Below, in pieces: positions 50,968 to 60,640 of a DNA stretch of 64,000 nt (the stretch's first letter is position 1; every line of letters starts with the position of its first letter). This stretch comes from Vibrio sp. JPW-9-11-11 (GTDB taxonomy: Bacteria > Pseudomonadota > Gammaproteobacteria > Enterobacterales > Vibrionaceae), in the NCBI RefSeq assembly GCF_013369335.1, contig NZ_SZQJ01000010.1:1-64000 (forward strand), given 5' to 3'. Position numbers and translations under genes: made by a program. The notes under the pieces were generated by a model. It did not search any database, had not been told where the DNA came from, and saw only the letters and a program-made list of their open reading frames with translations.

Positions 50968-51534
50968 TTAGTGTTTTATAATCGCATCCCAACTGGCTTC
51001 AATGGCGGCTTCAATCGCGTCTTGATCCAGTTGGTAATATCCGAGAGATTGCTTACGTGCCAAAGTGACACTGACTTCTAAACTCAACGCTGCCAAAACG
51101 GGGTTATCTAACGGCTTAAAAACCCCCTGTTCACGGCCTTGAGTAAACATCTTGTCGACCTTGTGATACATTTTTCGCTCGACCTCTTTGGTCTCGTGGC
51201 TACGTACACAAGGTAGTGAATCGTATTGAGCTCGATTCTTTAGCAACTCAATGTTCGACCTTGAATGGTCAAAAATGTTTAACCACATTTTTCGAAATCT
51301 TTGTTTCAAAGGCATATTTTCGTCGACGCCACACTGAATGATTTCAGCATTACGTTGACAAACGGCTAAACGAACTTGTTGTAACAGGTCTTCTTTATCT
51401 GAGAAGTAACGATAAATAGTGCCCGCCGCAACGCCTGCTGTTTTGGCTAGCTTATGCATTGATAGGCCATGAAAGCCTGATTCCGCGATCAGTTTTTCTG
51501 CCGCATCAATAATCTTTTGTCTTTTATCTTCCAT
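50968..51534 (-). CDS. vexR: TetR-family regulator of the RND pump (VexR-like)
   Basis: A 188-residue TetR protein. The helix-turn-helix is clear: KIIDAAEKLIAESGFHGLSMHKLAKTAGVAAGTIYRYFSDKEDLL (about 7-51), followed by an all-helical ligand domain. It leads the operon with the adaptor and pump. An 18-bp perfect palindrome 85 nt upstream is the expected operator. In V. cholerae the equivalent protein is reported as an activator of vexAB, so the direction of control should not be assumed. Confidence 0.87.
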   Translation of the reverse strand: MEDKRQKIIDAAEKLIAESGFHGLSMHKLAKTAGVAAGTIYRYFSDKEDLLQQVRLAVCQRNAEIIQCGVDENMPLKQRFRKMWLNIFDHSRSNIELLKNRAQYDSLPCVRSHETKEVERKMYHKVDKMFTQGREQGVFKPLDNPVLAALSLEVSVTLARKQSLGYYQLDQDAIEAAIEASWDAIIKH

Positions 51535-51618
51535 TGGATGACACCCAGACTTAACACCAACCAGAATAAATCTCTAAACGCCGATTTTTCCGATTGGTAG
51601 AATGGAATAGCACATTAG

Positions 51619-51636
51619 TGAATGAACGTTCATTCA
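51619..51636. promoter_or_regulatory. Operator palindrome upstream of the TetR gene
   Basis: TGAATGAACGTTCATTCA, an 18-bp perfect palindrome of the form used by AcrR/TetR relatives. It lies between the efflux operon and rep. Confidence 0.8.
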
Positions 51637-51808
51637 TTATAGCCCATACTCACCTCACATATGCAACAAAAAATCGCGTAATAGAGATAAATAATTCTCA
51701 ATTACGCAGATGGCTGAGGTGAGTTCTACGTGTATCAGGTATAAACATAGCAATCTCATAGCGGCGCCATTATCATATGCGCCACCTTTTCCCACTTCTG
51801 AGATAGCT

Positions 51809-53827
51809 ATGAAGCTGAACCCCAATCAAGATCAAGCAGTTAAGTACGTATCTGGACCTTGTTTAGTTCTCGCCGGTGCGGGCTCGGGTAAAACACGCGT
51901 GATCACTAACAAGATCGCCTACCTGGTTCAGCAGTGTGGTTATAAGGCGCGTAATATTGCGGCGGTGACCTTCACCAATAAAGCGGCGCGCGAGATGAAG
52001 GAGCGTGTTGGTCAAACGCTTGGCAAAAATGAGTCTAAAGGATTGATGGTGTCGACGTTTCACACCTTGGGTTTGAACATCATTAAGCGCGAGTATAAAG
52101 CGCTCGGTTTAAAGGCGGGCTTTTCACTGTTTGATGACCAAGACCAAATGGCGCTACTCAAAGAGTTGACTGAGCAGCAACTAGATGGCGATAAGGATCT
52201 CTTACGTCAACTGTTGAGCACCATCTCCAACTGGAAAAATGACATGCTCACGCCCGATCAAGCCAAGGCGCAAGCGCAAGGTGAGCAGCAACAGTTATTT
52301 GCGTTCTGTTTTGAGATGTACCAAAAGCAGATGAAAGCGTACAACGCACTGGATTTTGACGACCTAATTTTATTGCCAGTACTGCTACTGCGTACCAATC
52401 AAGAGGTGCGTCAGCGCTGGCAAAATCGTATTCGTTACTTGTTGGTCGATGAGTACCAAGATACCAACACCAGTCAGTATGAATTGGTCAAGCTGATAGT
52501 GGGAGAGCGCGGGCGCTTGACCGTGGTTGGCGATGACGACCAGTCTATCTACTCTTGGCGCGGGGCAAAGCCGCAAAATTTAGTGCTATTGGGCGAAGAT
52601 TACCCCAACTTACGTTTGATTAAGCTGGAGCAAAACTACCGCTCGACCAGCCGCATTCTTCGAGCCGCCAATATTTTGATTGCTAATAATCCGCACGTGT
52701 ATGAAAAATCGCTATTTTCCGAAATTCCAGATGGCGAGAAGCTCAAAGTATTGTTGGCAAAAAACGAAGAGCATGAAGCTGAGCGAGTGACCGGTGAGCT
52801 GATTGCTCATAAGTTCCTCAACCGAACCGAGTATAAAGATTATGCGGTGCTGTATCGGGGCAACCATCAGTCGCGTTTGATTGAAAAGTCTCTGATGCAA
52901 AACCGGGTGCCTTATAAATTGTCAGGCGGAACCTCATTTTTCGCTCGCTCAGAGATTAAAGACATCATGGCTTACCTGCGAGTATTGGTGAACCCAGACG
53001 ATGACAACGCGTTTTTACGTATCGTGAACACGCCGCGCCGTGAAATCGGCCCGGTTACGCTTGAGAAGCTGGGTAGTTACGCCAATATGCGCGGCAAAAG
53101 TCTGTTTGAAGTGAGTTTTGAGCTTGGACTTGAGCAATCGCTAAGCGGTCGCGGGTTGGAGAACTTACGCCGGTTTACCGCTTGGCTAGTGAAAATTGCT
53201 GATCAAGCCGAGCGCGGCGATACGGTTGAAGCGGTTCGCTCTTTGGTGCGTGATATCAACTATGAAGATTGGTTGTATGAAACCTCGGCGAGCCCTAAAG
53301 CGGCGGAAATGCGCATGAAGAACGTATCGGATCTCTATTCGTGGATCGTCGCTGACCTAGAGGGCGATAATTATGACCAAGAAGAGAAAACTCTTAAAGA
53401 AGTGGTCCAACGCCTAACGTTGCGTGACATGATGGAGCGCGGTGAAGAAGACGAAGATAGCGATGCGGTACAATTAATGACACTGCATGCGTCGAAAGGT
53501 CTAGAGTTTCCATATGTTTACTTGATTGGTGCCGAAGAGGGGATTTTGCCGCACCAAACCAGTATCGATGAAGAGAATGTCGAAGAAGAGCGCCGTTTGA
53601 TGTACGTGGGCATCACTCGTGCTCAGCGTGAATTGAGCTTCACTATGTGTAAAGAGCGCCGTCAGTTTGGCGAGTTGATTAAACCGACACAAAGCCGTTT
53701 TCTTGATGAGCTACCGTTTGATGATGTCGAGTGGGAGCAGACGAAAAAGCCGGTAACCCAAGAGGAACGAATGGCCAAGGGACAGGCACACATTGCCAAC
53801 TTGAAAGCGATGTTCAATAAGAAGTGA
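51809..53827 (+). CDS. rep: ATP-dependent DNA helicase Rep
   Basis: A 672-residue UvrD-like superfamily-1 3'-5' helicase that clears proteins ahead of the replication fork. Motif [17 protein letters not shown] (about 20-35), motif [12 protein letters not shown], motif [18 protein letters not shown], motif [14 protein letters not shown], motif [18 protein letters not shown] and motif [13 protein letters not shown] are all present. ATG 51809 gives the same length as E. coli Rep (673); the longer frame from 51710 adds 33 unrelated residues. Ribosome site is weak (GAG). Confidence 0.97.
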   Translation: MKLNPNQDQAVKYVSGPCLVLAGAGSGKTRVITNKIAYLVQQCGYKARNIAAVTFTNKAAREMKERVGQTLGKNESKGLMVSTFHTLGLNIIKREYKALGLKAGFSLFDDQDQMALLKELTEQQLDGDKDLLRQLLSTISNWKNDMLTPDQAKAQAQGEQQQLFAFCFEMYQKQMKAYNALDFDDLILLPVLLLRTNQEVRQRWQNRIRYLLVDEYQDTNTSQYELVKLIVGERGRLTVVGDDDQSIYSWRGAKPQNLVLLGEDYPNLRLIKLEQNYRSTSRILRAANILIANNPHVYEKSLFSEIPDGEKLKVLLAKNEEHEAERVTGELIAHKFLNRTEYKDYAVLYRGNHQSRLIEKSLMQNRVPYKLSGGTSFFARSEIKDIMAYLRVLVNPDDDNAFLRIVNTPRREIGPVTLEKLGSYANMRGKSLFEVSFELGLEQSLSGRGLENLRRFTAWLVKIADQAERGDTVEAVRSLVRDINYEDWLYETSASPKAAEMRMKNVSDLYSWIVADLEGDNYDQEEKTLKEVVQRLTLRDMMERGEEDEDSDAVQLMTLHASKGLEFPYVYLIGAEEGILPHQTSIDEENVEEERRLMYVGITRAQRELSFTMCKERRQFGELIKPTQSRFLDELPFDDVEWEQTKKPVTQEERMAKGQAHIANLKAMFNKK

Positions 53828-53842
53828 TGGCATATAAGTACT

Positions 53843-53873
53843 AAAAAGGCTCGGTGATTACCAAGCCTTTTTA
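53843..53873. terminator. Bidirectional terminator between rep and cytochrome c5
   Basis: AAAAAGGCTCGGT GATT ACCAAGCCTTTTT with one bulge; A and T flanks between convergent genes. Confidence 0.85.
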
Positions 53874-53894
53874 GTGATGTATTAGAGAAGGGAA

Positions 53895-54308
53895 TTACAG
53901 ACCTTCAATCATATGATCGATAGCGGCAACAATTTCGTCATCCGAACAGTCCATACAGGTGCCTCGGGCAGGCATCGCATTGAAACCATTGATTGCGTGG
54001 TTGTTGAGTACATCACGGCCTTGTGCGATACGCGGAGCCCAATCGCCAGCATCACCCGTTTTCGGTGCGCCACTCACGCCTGATGCGTGACAAGCAATAC
54101 AGAAAGTCCCGTACACAGTTGCACCATCACGAGGACCGGTTGGTTCTGCTTTAACCGGTTCTGCCCCTGCTAGATACACATCACCAACAGGTTTAATACG
54201 TTCAGCAATAGCATCATATTCTTCTTGGCTTACACTGGCTGCAAAAGAGGCGCTAGAAAAAGTGATTGCAGCGACCAAAGCGGTTAACATTTTTCGAGAC
54301 ATATCCAT
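53895..54308 (-). CDS. Cytochrome c5-type periplasmic monoheme protein
   Basis: A 137-residue secreted protein: Sec signal (DMSRKMLTALVAAITFSSASFAA), then one heme site CIACH (about residue 71) with the axial Met in NAMPARG, and a second Cys pair CMDC that in c5 cytochromes forms a disulfide. Electron carrier in respiration. The start could be ATG 54308 (chosen) or GTG 54317; neither has an ideal ribosome site. Confidence 0.9.
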   Translation of the reverse strand: MDMSRKMLTALVAAITFSSASFAASVSQEEYDAIAERIKPVGDVYLAGAEPVKAEPTGPRDGATVYGTFCIACHASGVSGAPKTGDAGDWAPRIAQGRDVLNNHAINGFNAMPARGTCMDCSDDEIVAAIDHMIEGL

Positions 54309-54443
54309 TAAACTCACTTTACATTCCTGAAGGTAAGTGCGTGCTTACCTGTTATTAGAGTGGGATTTGATCAACAGCGACCAAAAGCGCGTAAAACCCT
54401 GAGTTGCTGTTAAATCAATGTAAATAATGGGTGATTATATCCT

Positions 54444-54474
54444 GTTAACTTGTTGCAATAAACAACAAGTTAAC
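54444..54474. repeat. Perfect 12-bp inverted repeat with 7-nt loop
   Basis: GTTAACTTGTTG (54444-54455), loop CAATAAA, CAACAAGTTAAC (54463-54474). No T-run on either side, so probably not a terminator. It stands between the cytochrome c5 promoter and the tRNA cluster. Confidence 0.6.
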
Positions 54475-54617
54475 CGCTTGTAGACTAGTATCTAATGGGA
54501 AATAGGGGTTTATCACACTTTAATTGCCCAAAAAGGCGCCAACCGATAAAAAAAGTTTAAAAAGTACTAGACGACATTGTGTGATATCCGTATTATTCCA
54601 CTCCGCCGATAGGGCAT

Positions 54618-54694
<77 letters not shown>

Positions 54695-54727
54695 TTCGCT
54701 CAAAGGTATATCGGTGAAAAATATAGT

Positions 54728-54804
54728 GGTGGCTATAGCTCAGTTGGTAGAGCCCTGGATTGTGATTCCAGTTGTCGCGGGTTCAAGTCCCGTTAGCCAC
54801 CCCA
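54728..54804 (+). tRNA. tRNA-His (GTG), copy 1
   Basis: GGTGGCTATAGCTCAGTTGG with the extra G-1, anticodon stem CTGGA/TCCAG and loop TTGTGAT giving GTG, encoded CCCA. Nearly identical to E. coli hisR. Confidence 0.97.
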
Positions 54805-54861
54805 TTTATTTAGGTAACGTAAGTTTCCTGCTTTGATTAAAATCAGGGCAAAACATTAAGT

Positions 54862-54938
<77 letters not shown>

Positions 54939-54980
54939 CTATTTCGTTTTTCGCTATAGCGATGAACACTATAATTTGAT

Positions 54981-55057
54981 GGTGGCTATAGCTCAGTTGG
55001 TAGAGCCCTGGATTGTGATTCCAGTTGTCGCGGGTTCAAATCCCGTTAGCCACCCCA
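54981..55057 (+). tRNA. tRNA-His (GTG), copy 2
   Basis: Differs from copy 1 by a single base in the T-loop (TTCAAATCC against TTCAAGTCC). Same anticodon and G-1. Confidence 0.97.
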
Positions 55058-55112
55058 TTAATCAAGGTAGCTTCGGTTTCCTATTGCGATTTAAGCGCAG
55101 TAAAACATAAGT

Positions 55113-55175
<63 letters not shown>

Positions 55176-55189
<14 letters not shown>

Positions 55190-55600
55190 CTATTGAAGCC
55201 CTAGTCGAAAGACTAGGGCTTTTTACTTTCTGGTATTTAGGATCTGATTCGAATCCTGAGTGGGGTTCGCCTGATGTTCAAGGAATGGCTCTTCACCGAC
55301 CACAATTGAAGCCCTAGACTAGCCGTCCGCGACGAAAGACTAGGGCTTTTTACTATCTGTAATATAGTTAATTCGAACTCAAAGCGGGGTTCGTCTGATG
55401 TTCAAAGTATGTCTCTTCACCCAGCACTATTAAAAAGCTTCGTCAGAAATGATGAGGCTTTTTACTTTCTGGTATTTAGGGTCTGATTCGAATCCTGAGT
55501 GGGGTTCGCCTGACGTTCAAGGAATGGCTCTTCACCGACCACTATTAAAAAGCCTCAACTGGCCGTCTGCGTCACAAATTACGGGGCTTTTTTGCTTGTG
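55176..55600 (+). repeat. Tandem repeats, each starting with the tRNA-Pro 3' tail and a terminator
   Basis: CTCTTCACC starts at 55176 (inside the real tRNA), 55289, 55413 and 55528: units of 113, 124 and 115 bp plus a partial fourth. Each has tRNA tail (CTCTTCACCGACCAC in three of four; units 1 and 4 share 19 nt), then a hairpin ending in T5-T6, then a conserved stretch with GATTCGAATCCTGAGTGGGG and GTTCAAGGAATGG. The layout resembles the E. coli tyrT/rtT repeats, where each repeat includes the last 19 bp of tRNA-Tyr. Confidence 0.88.
55196..55230 (+). terminator. Terminator after the last tRNA-Pro
   Basis: GAAGCCCTAGTC GAAA GACTAGGGCTTTTT: 11-bp stem, GAAA loop, T5. Same design as the terminators after tRNA-Trp. 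Confidence 0.9.
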
Positions 55601-56140
55601 ACATTTCTCATACTCATATCGTCTTTATTTACTCTTTACGCATCAACCGCACTTTTCTTATCTACATTCCACAAAATTACAGTGGTCAATATCGCTAATA
55701 ATGCGGTCTTTATCTAGCATATAGTTTGGTTAAATTGTGATAAACCTCAGATCATTATCTCAAAATTCATACTTTAATAGGTTTATGTTTTTTATTTGTT
55801 AAACACCCAATGTCGCATTGGAGTGAATTTATATTCATCCTTGGTTTCGTTTGTTTATAACCAAAAGTAGTAACAAATAACTTGAAGCCTTTTATTTTAG
55901 GATGCCGCATTGATGATTGATTCTGGTTTGACCAATTGATCATCTAGCTGTTTTGCATATTTATTTTGCTTTAGTGCTTGGTTTTTGTTCGATTTCGACT
56001 TTTTATCCTATGTTTGTTGCTTTTCTGTGAATTATTTGCCAAATTGATGACCTTATAAATTGCCGTAACACTATGTCGGCATGAATGGATTCACTTTTCA
56101 GACAGGGCAGAAAGCTGCCAAAGCAGTAGAGGTCTGGTTA
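55601..56140. other. AT-rich leader before the peptide ABC operon
   Basis: No convincing reading frame. A possible CRP half-matched site TGTGA-N6-TCAGA lies at 55736-55751. GATGATTGATT (55910-55920 region) and AATTGATCATC nearby form a loose dyad. The ABC operon promoter should be here. Confidence 0.4.
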
Positions 56141-57856
56141 ATGTCACTCTTAGAAGTAAAAAACCTTCGTATTGAATACCCTTCGCGTCATGGGGTGCAT
56201 GCCGCTGTCAAAGCGCTCTCTTTTAATATTGAGCGTGGCGAAATTGTCGGTGTGGTTGGCGAGTCGGGAGCAGGTAAATCGACCGTGGGTAATGCGGTTA
56301 TCGATTTACTTAGCCCTCCGGGACGTATCGCCAGCGGTGATGTGTATCTCGATGGTGAACTGATTTCCGGTCTCAAACCAGAGCAGATGCGCAAAGTGCG
56401 CGGATCCAAAATTGGATTTATCTTCCAAGATCCAATGACATCGCTTAATCCACTGTTTACGGTCGAGCATCAGTTAAAAGAGACGATCCACGCAAACATG
56501 AAGGTGTCGGATGAAGAGGCCTATCAGCGCGCTCTATCACTGATGCAGCAGGTAGGGATTCCTCAGCCGGAAAACCGTCTTAAACAGTATCCTCACCAGT
56601 TCTCTGGCGGCATGCGTCAGCGTGTGGTTATTGCCATTGCGCTTGCGGGCGAACCCGACCTGATCATTGCTGATGAACCAACAACCGCATTGGATGTTTC
56701 GATCCAAGATCAAATCCTAACTTTGATTCGTGATTTGTGTATTAAGAATAACGTCGGCTGTATGTTGGTGACTCACGATATGGGAGTGGTCTCAAACGTG
56801 ACTGACCGCGTGGCGGTGATGTACCGCGGCGACCTCGTTGAGTTTGGACCAACGGCCAAAGTACTTGGCGACCCTGACCACACCTACACACGCAGCCTTA
56901 TCTCGGCGGTACCGCGATCGGATATGAAACTCGATCGTTTCCCCTTAGTAAGTTATATCGAAGAAGCGGCGGAAATGAAGCCGCTAGACATTAAGAATCA
57001 CTGGTTAGGTCAAAGCCAAGATGAGCGTGAATACACAGGTCCACTACTCAATGTTGAGAATGTTAACTTACGCTTCGTGACCAAAGATTCGCTGTTTGAA
57101 AGTCGCCGCGAGTATGTCCAAGCATCTAACAATGTCAGTTTCGAAGTGTTCGAAGGTGAGACATTTGGTTTGGTAGGAGAGTCTGGCTCAGGTAAATCAA
57201 CCATTGCGCGTGTGATTGCCGGTTTATACGCGCCAGACGAAGGTCGCGTGACATTCGAAGGTATTGACCTGACTGGTTTGAAGTCAGAGAAAGAACGTCG
57301 CCCAATGCGCCGTCAAATGCAGATGGTGTTTCAAAACCCATATACATCCATGAACCCACGCATGAAGGTGTTTGACATTATTGCCGAACCGATTCGTTTT
57401 CATAAGTTGACCAATAGCGAGACGGAAACGCGCCAAATCGTCAACGACTTGCTTGAGCACGTGGGTTTGGGACATATGGCAGGCGTTAAATACCCGCACG
57501 AGTTTTCTGGTGGTCAGCGTCAACGTATCTCGATTGCTCGCGCTTTAGCGACGCGACCACGCTTGTTGATTTGTGATGAACCGACGTCTGCTTTGGATGT
57601 GTCGGTACAAGCGCAGATCCTAAACCTACTCAAAGATTTACAAGATGAGTTAAATCTCACCATGCTGTTTATCAGCCATGACCTTCCGGTGATTCGCCAA
57701 ATGTGTGACCGAGTGGGGGTAATGCAAATGGGGACCTTGCTCGAAGTTGCACCGACAGAGCAGCTGTTTGGCTCACCTCAGCATGAGTACAGCAAGCAAT
57801 TGATTTCTCTGATGCCAGAATTTACCGGTTTAAGAGAAAAGATAAAAACGGCGTAA
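56141..57856 (+). CDS. Dual-ATPase subunit of a peptide-type ABC importer
   Basis: A 571-residue fusion of two nucleotide-binding domains (DppD-DppF order, as in GsiA/YejF). Domain 1 (about 1-265): Walker A GVVGESGAGKST, signature FSGGMRQRVV, Walker B LIIADEPTTALD. Domain 2 (about 305-571): GLVGESGSGKST, FSGGQRQRIS, LLICDEPTSALD. Both sites look intact. ATG 56141 has GAGG 8 nt upstream; an earlier ATG at 56081 adds 20 unrelated residues. It is first in an operon with the binding protein and two permeases. The unusual ATPase-first order differs from dpp and opp. Confidence 0.93.
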   Translation: MSLLEVKNLRIEYPSRHGVHAAVKALSFNIERGEIVGVVGESGAGKSTVGNAVIDLLSPPGRIASGDVYLDGELISGLKPEQMRKVRGSKIGFIFQDPMTSLNPLFTVEHQLKETIHANMKVSDEEAYQRALSLMQQVGIPQPENRLKQYPHQFSGGMRQRVVIAIALAGEPDLIIADEPTTALDVSIQDQILTLIRDLCIKNNVGCMLVTHDMGVVSNVTDRVAVMYRGDLVEFGPTAKVLGDPDHTYTRSLISAVPRSDMKLDRFPLVSYIEEAAEMKPLDIKNHWLGQSQDEREYTGPLLNVENVNLRFVTKDSLFESRREYVQASNNVSFEVFEGETFGLVGESGSGKSTIARVIAGLYAPDEGRVTFEGIDLTGLKSEKERRPMRRQMQMVFQNPYTSMNPRMKVFDIIAEPIRFHKLTNSETETRQIVNDLLEHVGLGHMAGVKYPHEFSGGQRQRISIARALATRPRLLICDEPTSALDVSVQAQILNLLKDLQDELNLTMLFISHDLPVIRQMCDRVGVMQMGTLLEVAPTEQLFGSPQHEYSKQLISLMPEFTGLREKIKTA

Positions 57857-57944
57857 GTCGTCGATCTTACCCAGACTTCTGGGTGAATAAACAGAAGCAA
57901 ACACAACAACTAGGGATAGAAAATCCCGCATAAGGAGTTATGCA

Positions 57945-59495
57945 ATGAAAACCATGAAAAGCAAACTAGCAGTGGCTTTAATGGCAGCTGGCCTTAGCTT
58001 GAGCGCAGCTGCAGCAGATATCACCGTCGCTTATGACGCAGATCCAGTATCACTTGACCCGCATGAGCAGCTTTCTGGCGGCACACTGCAAATGTCTCAC
58101 ATGGTGTTTGATCCACTAGTTCGTTACACACAGAAGTTAGATTTTGAACCTCGCCTTGCAGAGAAATGGGAACGTGTTGATGACACCACTTTCCGTTTCA
58201 AACTGCGTGAAGGGGTGAAGTTCCACTCTGGTAATGAACTAACCGCTGATGATGTGGTTTGGACGTTTGAGCGTCTGAAAGACTCTCCAGATTTTAAAGC
58301 AATCTTCGAACCGTATGAGAAGATGGTTAAAGTTGACGATTACACGGTAGAGCTTGTTTCCAAAGGTGCTTACCCTCTGGTTCTTCAAACAGCAACTTAC
58401 ATCTTCCCAATGGACAGCAAGTTCTACTCTGGTACAACGGCTGACGGCAAAGACAAAGGCGAAGTAGTTAAGCACGGTAATTCTTTTGCTTCAACTAACG
58501 TATCAGGTACGGGTCCGTTCGTTGTGACTTCTCGTGAGCAAGGTGTAAAAGTAGAATTTGAACGTTTTGATGGTTACTGGGACAAGGACACGGGTAACGT
58601 AGACAAACTCACTCTAGTACCAATCAAAGAAGACGCCACTCGCGTTGCAGCACTTCTATCTGGTGATGTCGATATGATTGCACCAGTGGCTCCAAACGAC
58701 CACAAGCGTGTAAAAAATGCGAAAGGCGTTGACCTAGTGACGCTACCAGGCACACGTATCATTACGTTCCAAATGAACCAAAACAGCAACGAAGCTCTGA
58801 AAGACGTGCGTGTTCGTCAGGCTATTGTTCACGCTATCAACAACGAAGGTATCGTGAAGAAAATCATGAAAGGCTTCGCGACAGCGGCTGGTCAGCAAGG
58901 CCCTGAAGGCTATGCCGGTTACAGCGCAGATCTTATGCCTCGTTACGATCTTAAGAAAGCAAAAGCTTTGATGAAAGAAGCGGGTTACGAAAACGGCTTT
59001 ACGCTATCTATGATGGCGCCAAACAACCGTTACGTAAACGACGCGAAAATTGCTCAAGCGGCTGCGGCAATGCTATCTAAGATTGGTATCAAGGTTGATC
59101 TGAAGACCATGCCTAAAGCGCAATACTGGCCTGAGTTCGACAAATGTGCGGCAGACATGTTGATGATCGGTTGGCACTCTGATACCGAAGATTCAGCGAA
59201 CTTCTCTGAGTTCCTAACCATGACGCGTAACGAAGAGTCAGGTAAAGGTCAGTACAACTGTGGCCACTACTCGAATGCAGAAGTGGACAAGTTAGTGATG
59301 GATTCAAACGTAGAAACGGATCCTGCTAAGCGTGCTGCCATGCTGCAAAAAGTAGAAGCAACACTGTACAACGAAGCAGCGTTTGTACCTCTACACTGGC
59401 AGAACCTAGCGTGGGGCGCAAAATCTAACGTCGACATTGCTCCAATCGTAAACGCGATGAACTTCCCTTACTTCGGCGACCTAGTGGTTAAGTAA
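57945..59495 (+). CDS. Periplasmic peptide-binding protein of the ABC importer
   Basis: A 516-residue SBP_bac_5 (cluster C) protein with a Sec signal (MKTMKSKLAVALMAAGLSLSAAAA). Family segments: AYDADPVSLDPHEQLSGGT, ADDVVWTFERLKD, VSGTGPFVV, RQAIVHAINNEGIVKKIMKG and the C-terminal AAFVPLHWQNLAWG. Two Cys (DKCAADM and YNCGHYS) probably form the disulfide seen in DppA/OppA relatives. AAGGAG precedes the ATG. Ligand is likely a short peptide but could be another di- or oligo-mer. A hairpin with T-run follows. Confidence 0.93.
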   Translation: MKTMKSKLAVALMAAGLSLSAAAADITVAYDADPVSLDPHEQLSGGTLQMSHMVFDPLVRYTQKLDFEPRLAEKWERVDDTTFRFKLREGVKFHSGNELTADDVVWTFERLKDSPDFKAIFEPYEKMVKVDDYTVELVSKGAYPLVLQTATYIFPMDSKFYSGTTADGKDKGEVVKHGNSFASTNVSGTGPFVVTSREQGVKVEFERFDGYWDKDTGNVDKLTLVPIKEDATRVAALLSGDVDMIAPVAPNDHKRVKNAKGVDLVTLPGTRIITFQMNQNSNEALKDVRVRQAIVHAINNEGIVKKIMKGFATAAGQQGPEGYAGYSADLMPRYDLKKAKALMKEAGYENGFTLSMMAPNNRYVNDAKIAQAAAAMLSKIGIKVDLKTMPKAQYWPEFDKCAADMLMIGWHSDTEDSANFSEFLTMTRNEESGKGQYNCGHYSNAEVDKLVMDSNVETDPAKRAAMLQKVEATLYNEAAFVPLHWQNLAWGAKSNVDIAPIVNAMNFPYFGDLVVK

Positions 59496-59509
59496 TTAGG
59501 TTGAAGTAA

Positions 59510-59550
59510 GTTGGGTACCTGCCATGGTGTAGGTGCCCAACGATTTTTTG
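59510..59550 (+). terminator. Intra-operon terminator after the binding-protein gene
   Basis: GTTGGGTACCT GCCATGGTGT AGGTGCCCAAC then GATTTTTTGG: 11-bp stem (one T-G pair). Would make binding protein mRNA more abundant than permease mRNA, a common design. Confidence 0.8.
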
Positions 59551-59660
59551 GTGCTTAGCTTTGTTTCAGTCGGGTTGAGTGCCATTTTTAAGACTGAAAG
59601 TTGCGAACGACATAGTTCGATTTCGCAGACTGAATTCCATGGAAAGTAAAGGGGCAAGGA

Positions 59661-60638
59661 ATGTTTTCGTTTCTGGTCAAGCGCCTGTTTCAGGCACTGA
59701 TAGTGATGTTTGTGATCAGTTTAGTGGCGTTTGCCATTCAGGATAACCTTGGCGACCCTCTGCGTGAGCTGGTTGGTCAGTCGGTTTCTGAAGCAGAGCG
59801 TCAAGCTTTGCGTGATGAGTTAGGCCTGAACGATCCCTTCATTACAAAATACACACGCTTTGTAGGCAATGCGATACAAGGTGATTTAGGTACTTCTTAT
59901 TTCTTCAAGCGCCCTGCGGTTGAGGTGATTCTGGATAAACTGGTTGCCACACTCGAACTGGTGTTTGGGGCAACACTGATTATTATATTTTTCTCAATCC
60001 CTCTCGGTGTTTACTCGGCAATTCACCCAAAAAGTGTGTTCACTAAGGTAGTGATGGCAGGTAGTAGTATCGGTATCTCTATTCCGGTGTTTTTGACCGC
60101 CATCATGTTGATGTATGTGTTTTCGATAGAGTTAGGTTGGCTGCCGTCCTATGGACGCGGCGAAACCTCTAATGTGTTGGGCTGGGAATCTGGCTTCTTC
60201 ACCCTAGATGGACTCGCGCACCTGATTTTGCCATGTATTGCACTGGCTTCTATTATGCTGCCGCTGTTTATTCGCTTGGTACGCTCTGAGATGCTGGAAG
60301 TATTGAGTTCTGAGTACATCAAGTTTGGTAAAGCGAAAGGCTTGGCGCTGAACAAGATCTATTACCAACACGCGCTGAAAAATACCATGTTACCGGTACT
60401 CACCGTTGGTGGTGTACAGATTGGTACTATGGTTGCCTACACCATCTTGACTGAGACCGTTTTCCAGTGGCCAGGCACTGGTTTCCTTTTCCTTGAAGCT
60501 ATTAACCGTGTGGATACACCGCTTATCACCGCTTACGTAATTTTTGTTGGCCTGATATTCGTTGTCACTAACACTATTGTTGATTTGCTGTACGGCATCA
60601 TCAACCCAACCGTTAATTTGACAGGTAAAGGAGCATAA
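59661..60638 (+). CDS. ABC importer permease 1 (DppB type)
   Basis: A 325-residue membrane protein with six predicted helices, opening with the DppB signature FLVKRLFQALIVMFVISLVAFAI and carrying the EAA-loop region SSEYIKFGKAKGLALNKIYYQHALKNTMLPVL that contacts the ATPase. It forms the channel with permease 2. GGGGCAAGGA is upstream. It follows a terminator, so its level may be attenuated. Confidence 0.93.
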   Translation: MFSFLVKRLFQALIVMFVISLVAFAIQDNLGDPLRELVGQSVSEAERQALRDELGLNDPFITKYTRFVGNAIQGDLGTSYFFKRPAVEVILDKLVATLELVFGATLIIIFFSIPLGVYSAIHPKSVFTKVVMAGSSIGISIPVFLTAIMLMYVFSIELGWLPSYGRGETSNVLGWESGFFTLDGLAHLILPCIALASIMLPLFIRLVRSEMLEVLSSEYIKFGKAKGLALNKIYYQHALKNTMLPVLTVGGVQIGTMVAYTILTETVFQWPGTGFLFLEAINRVDTPLITAYVIFVGLIFVVTNTIVDLLYGIINPTVNLTGKGA

Positions 60639-60640
60639 TT

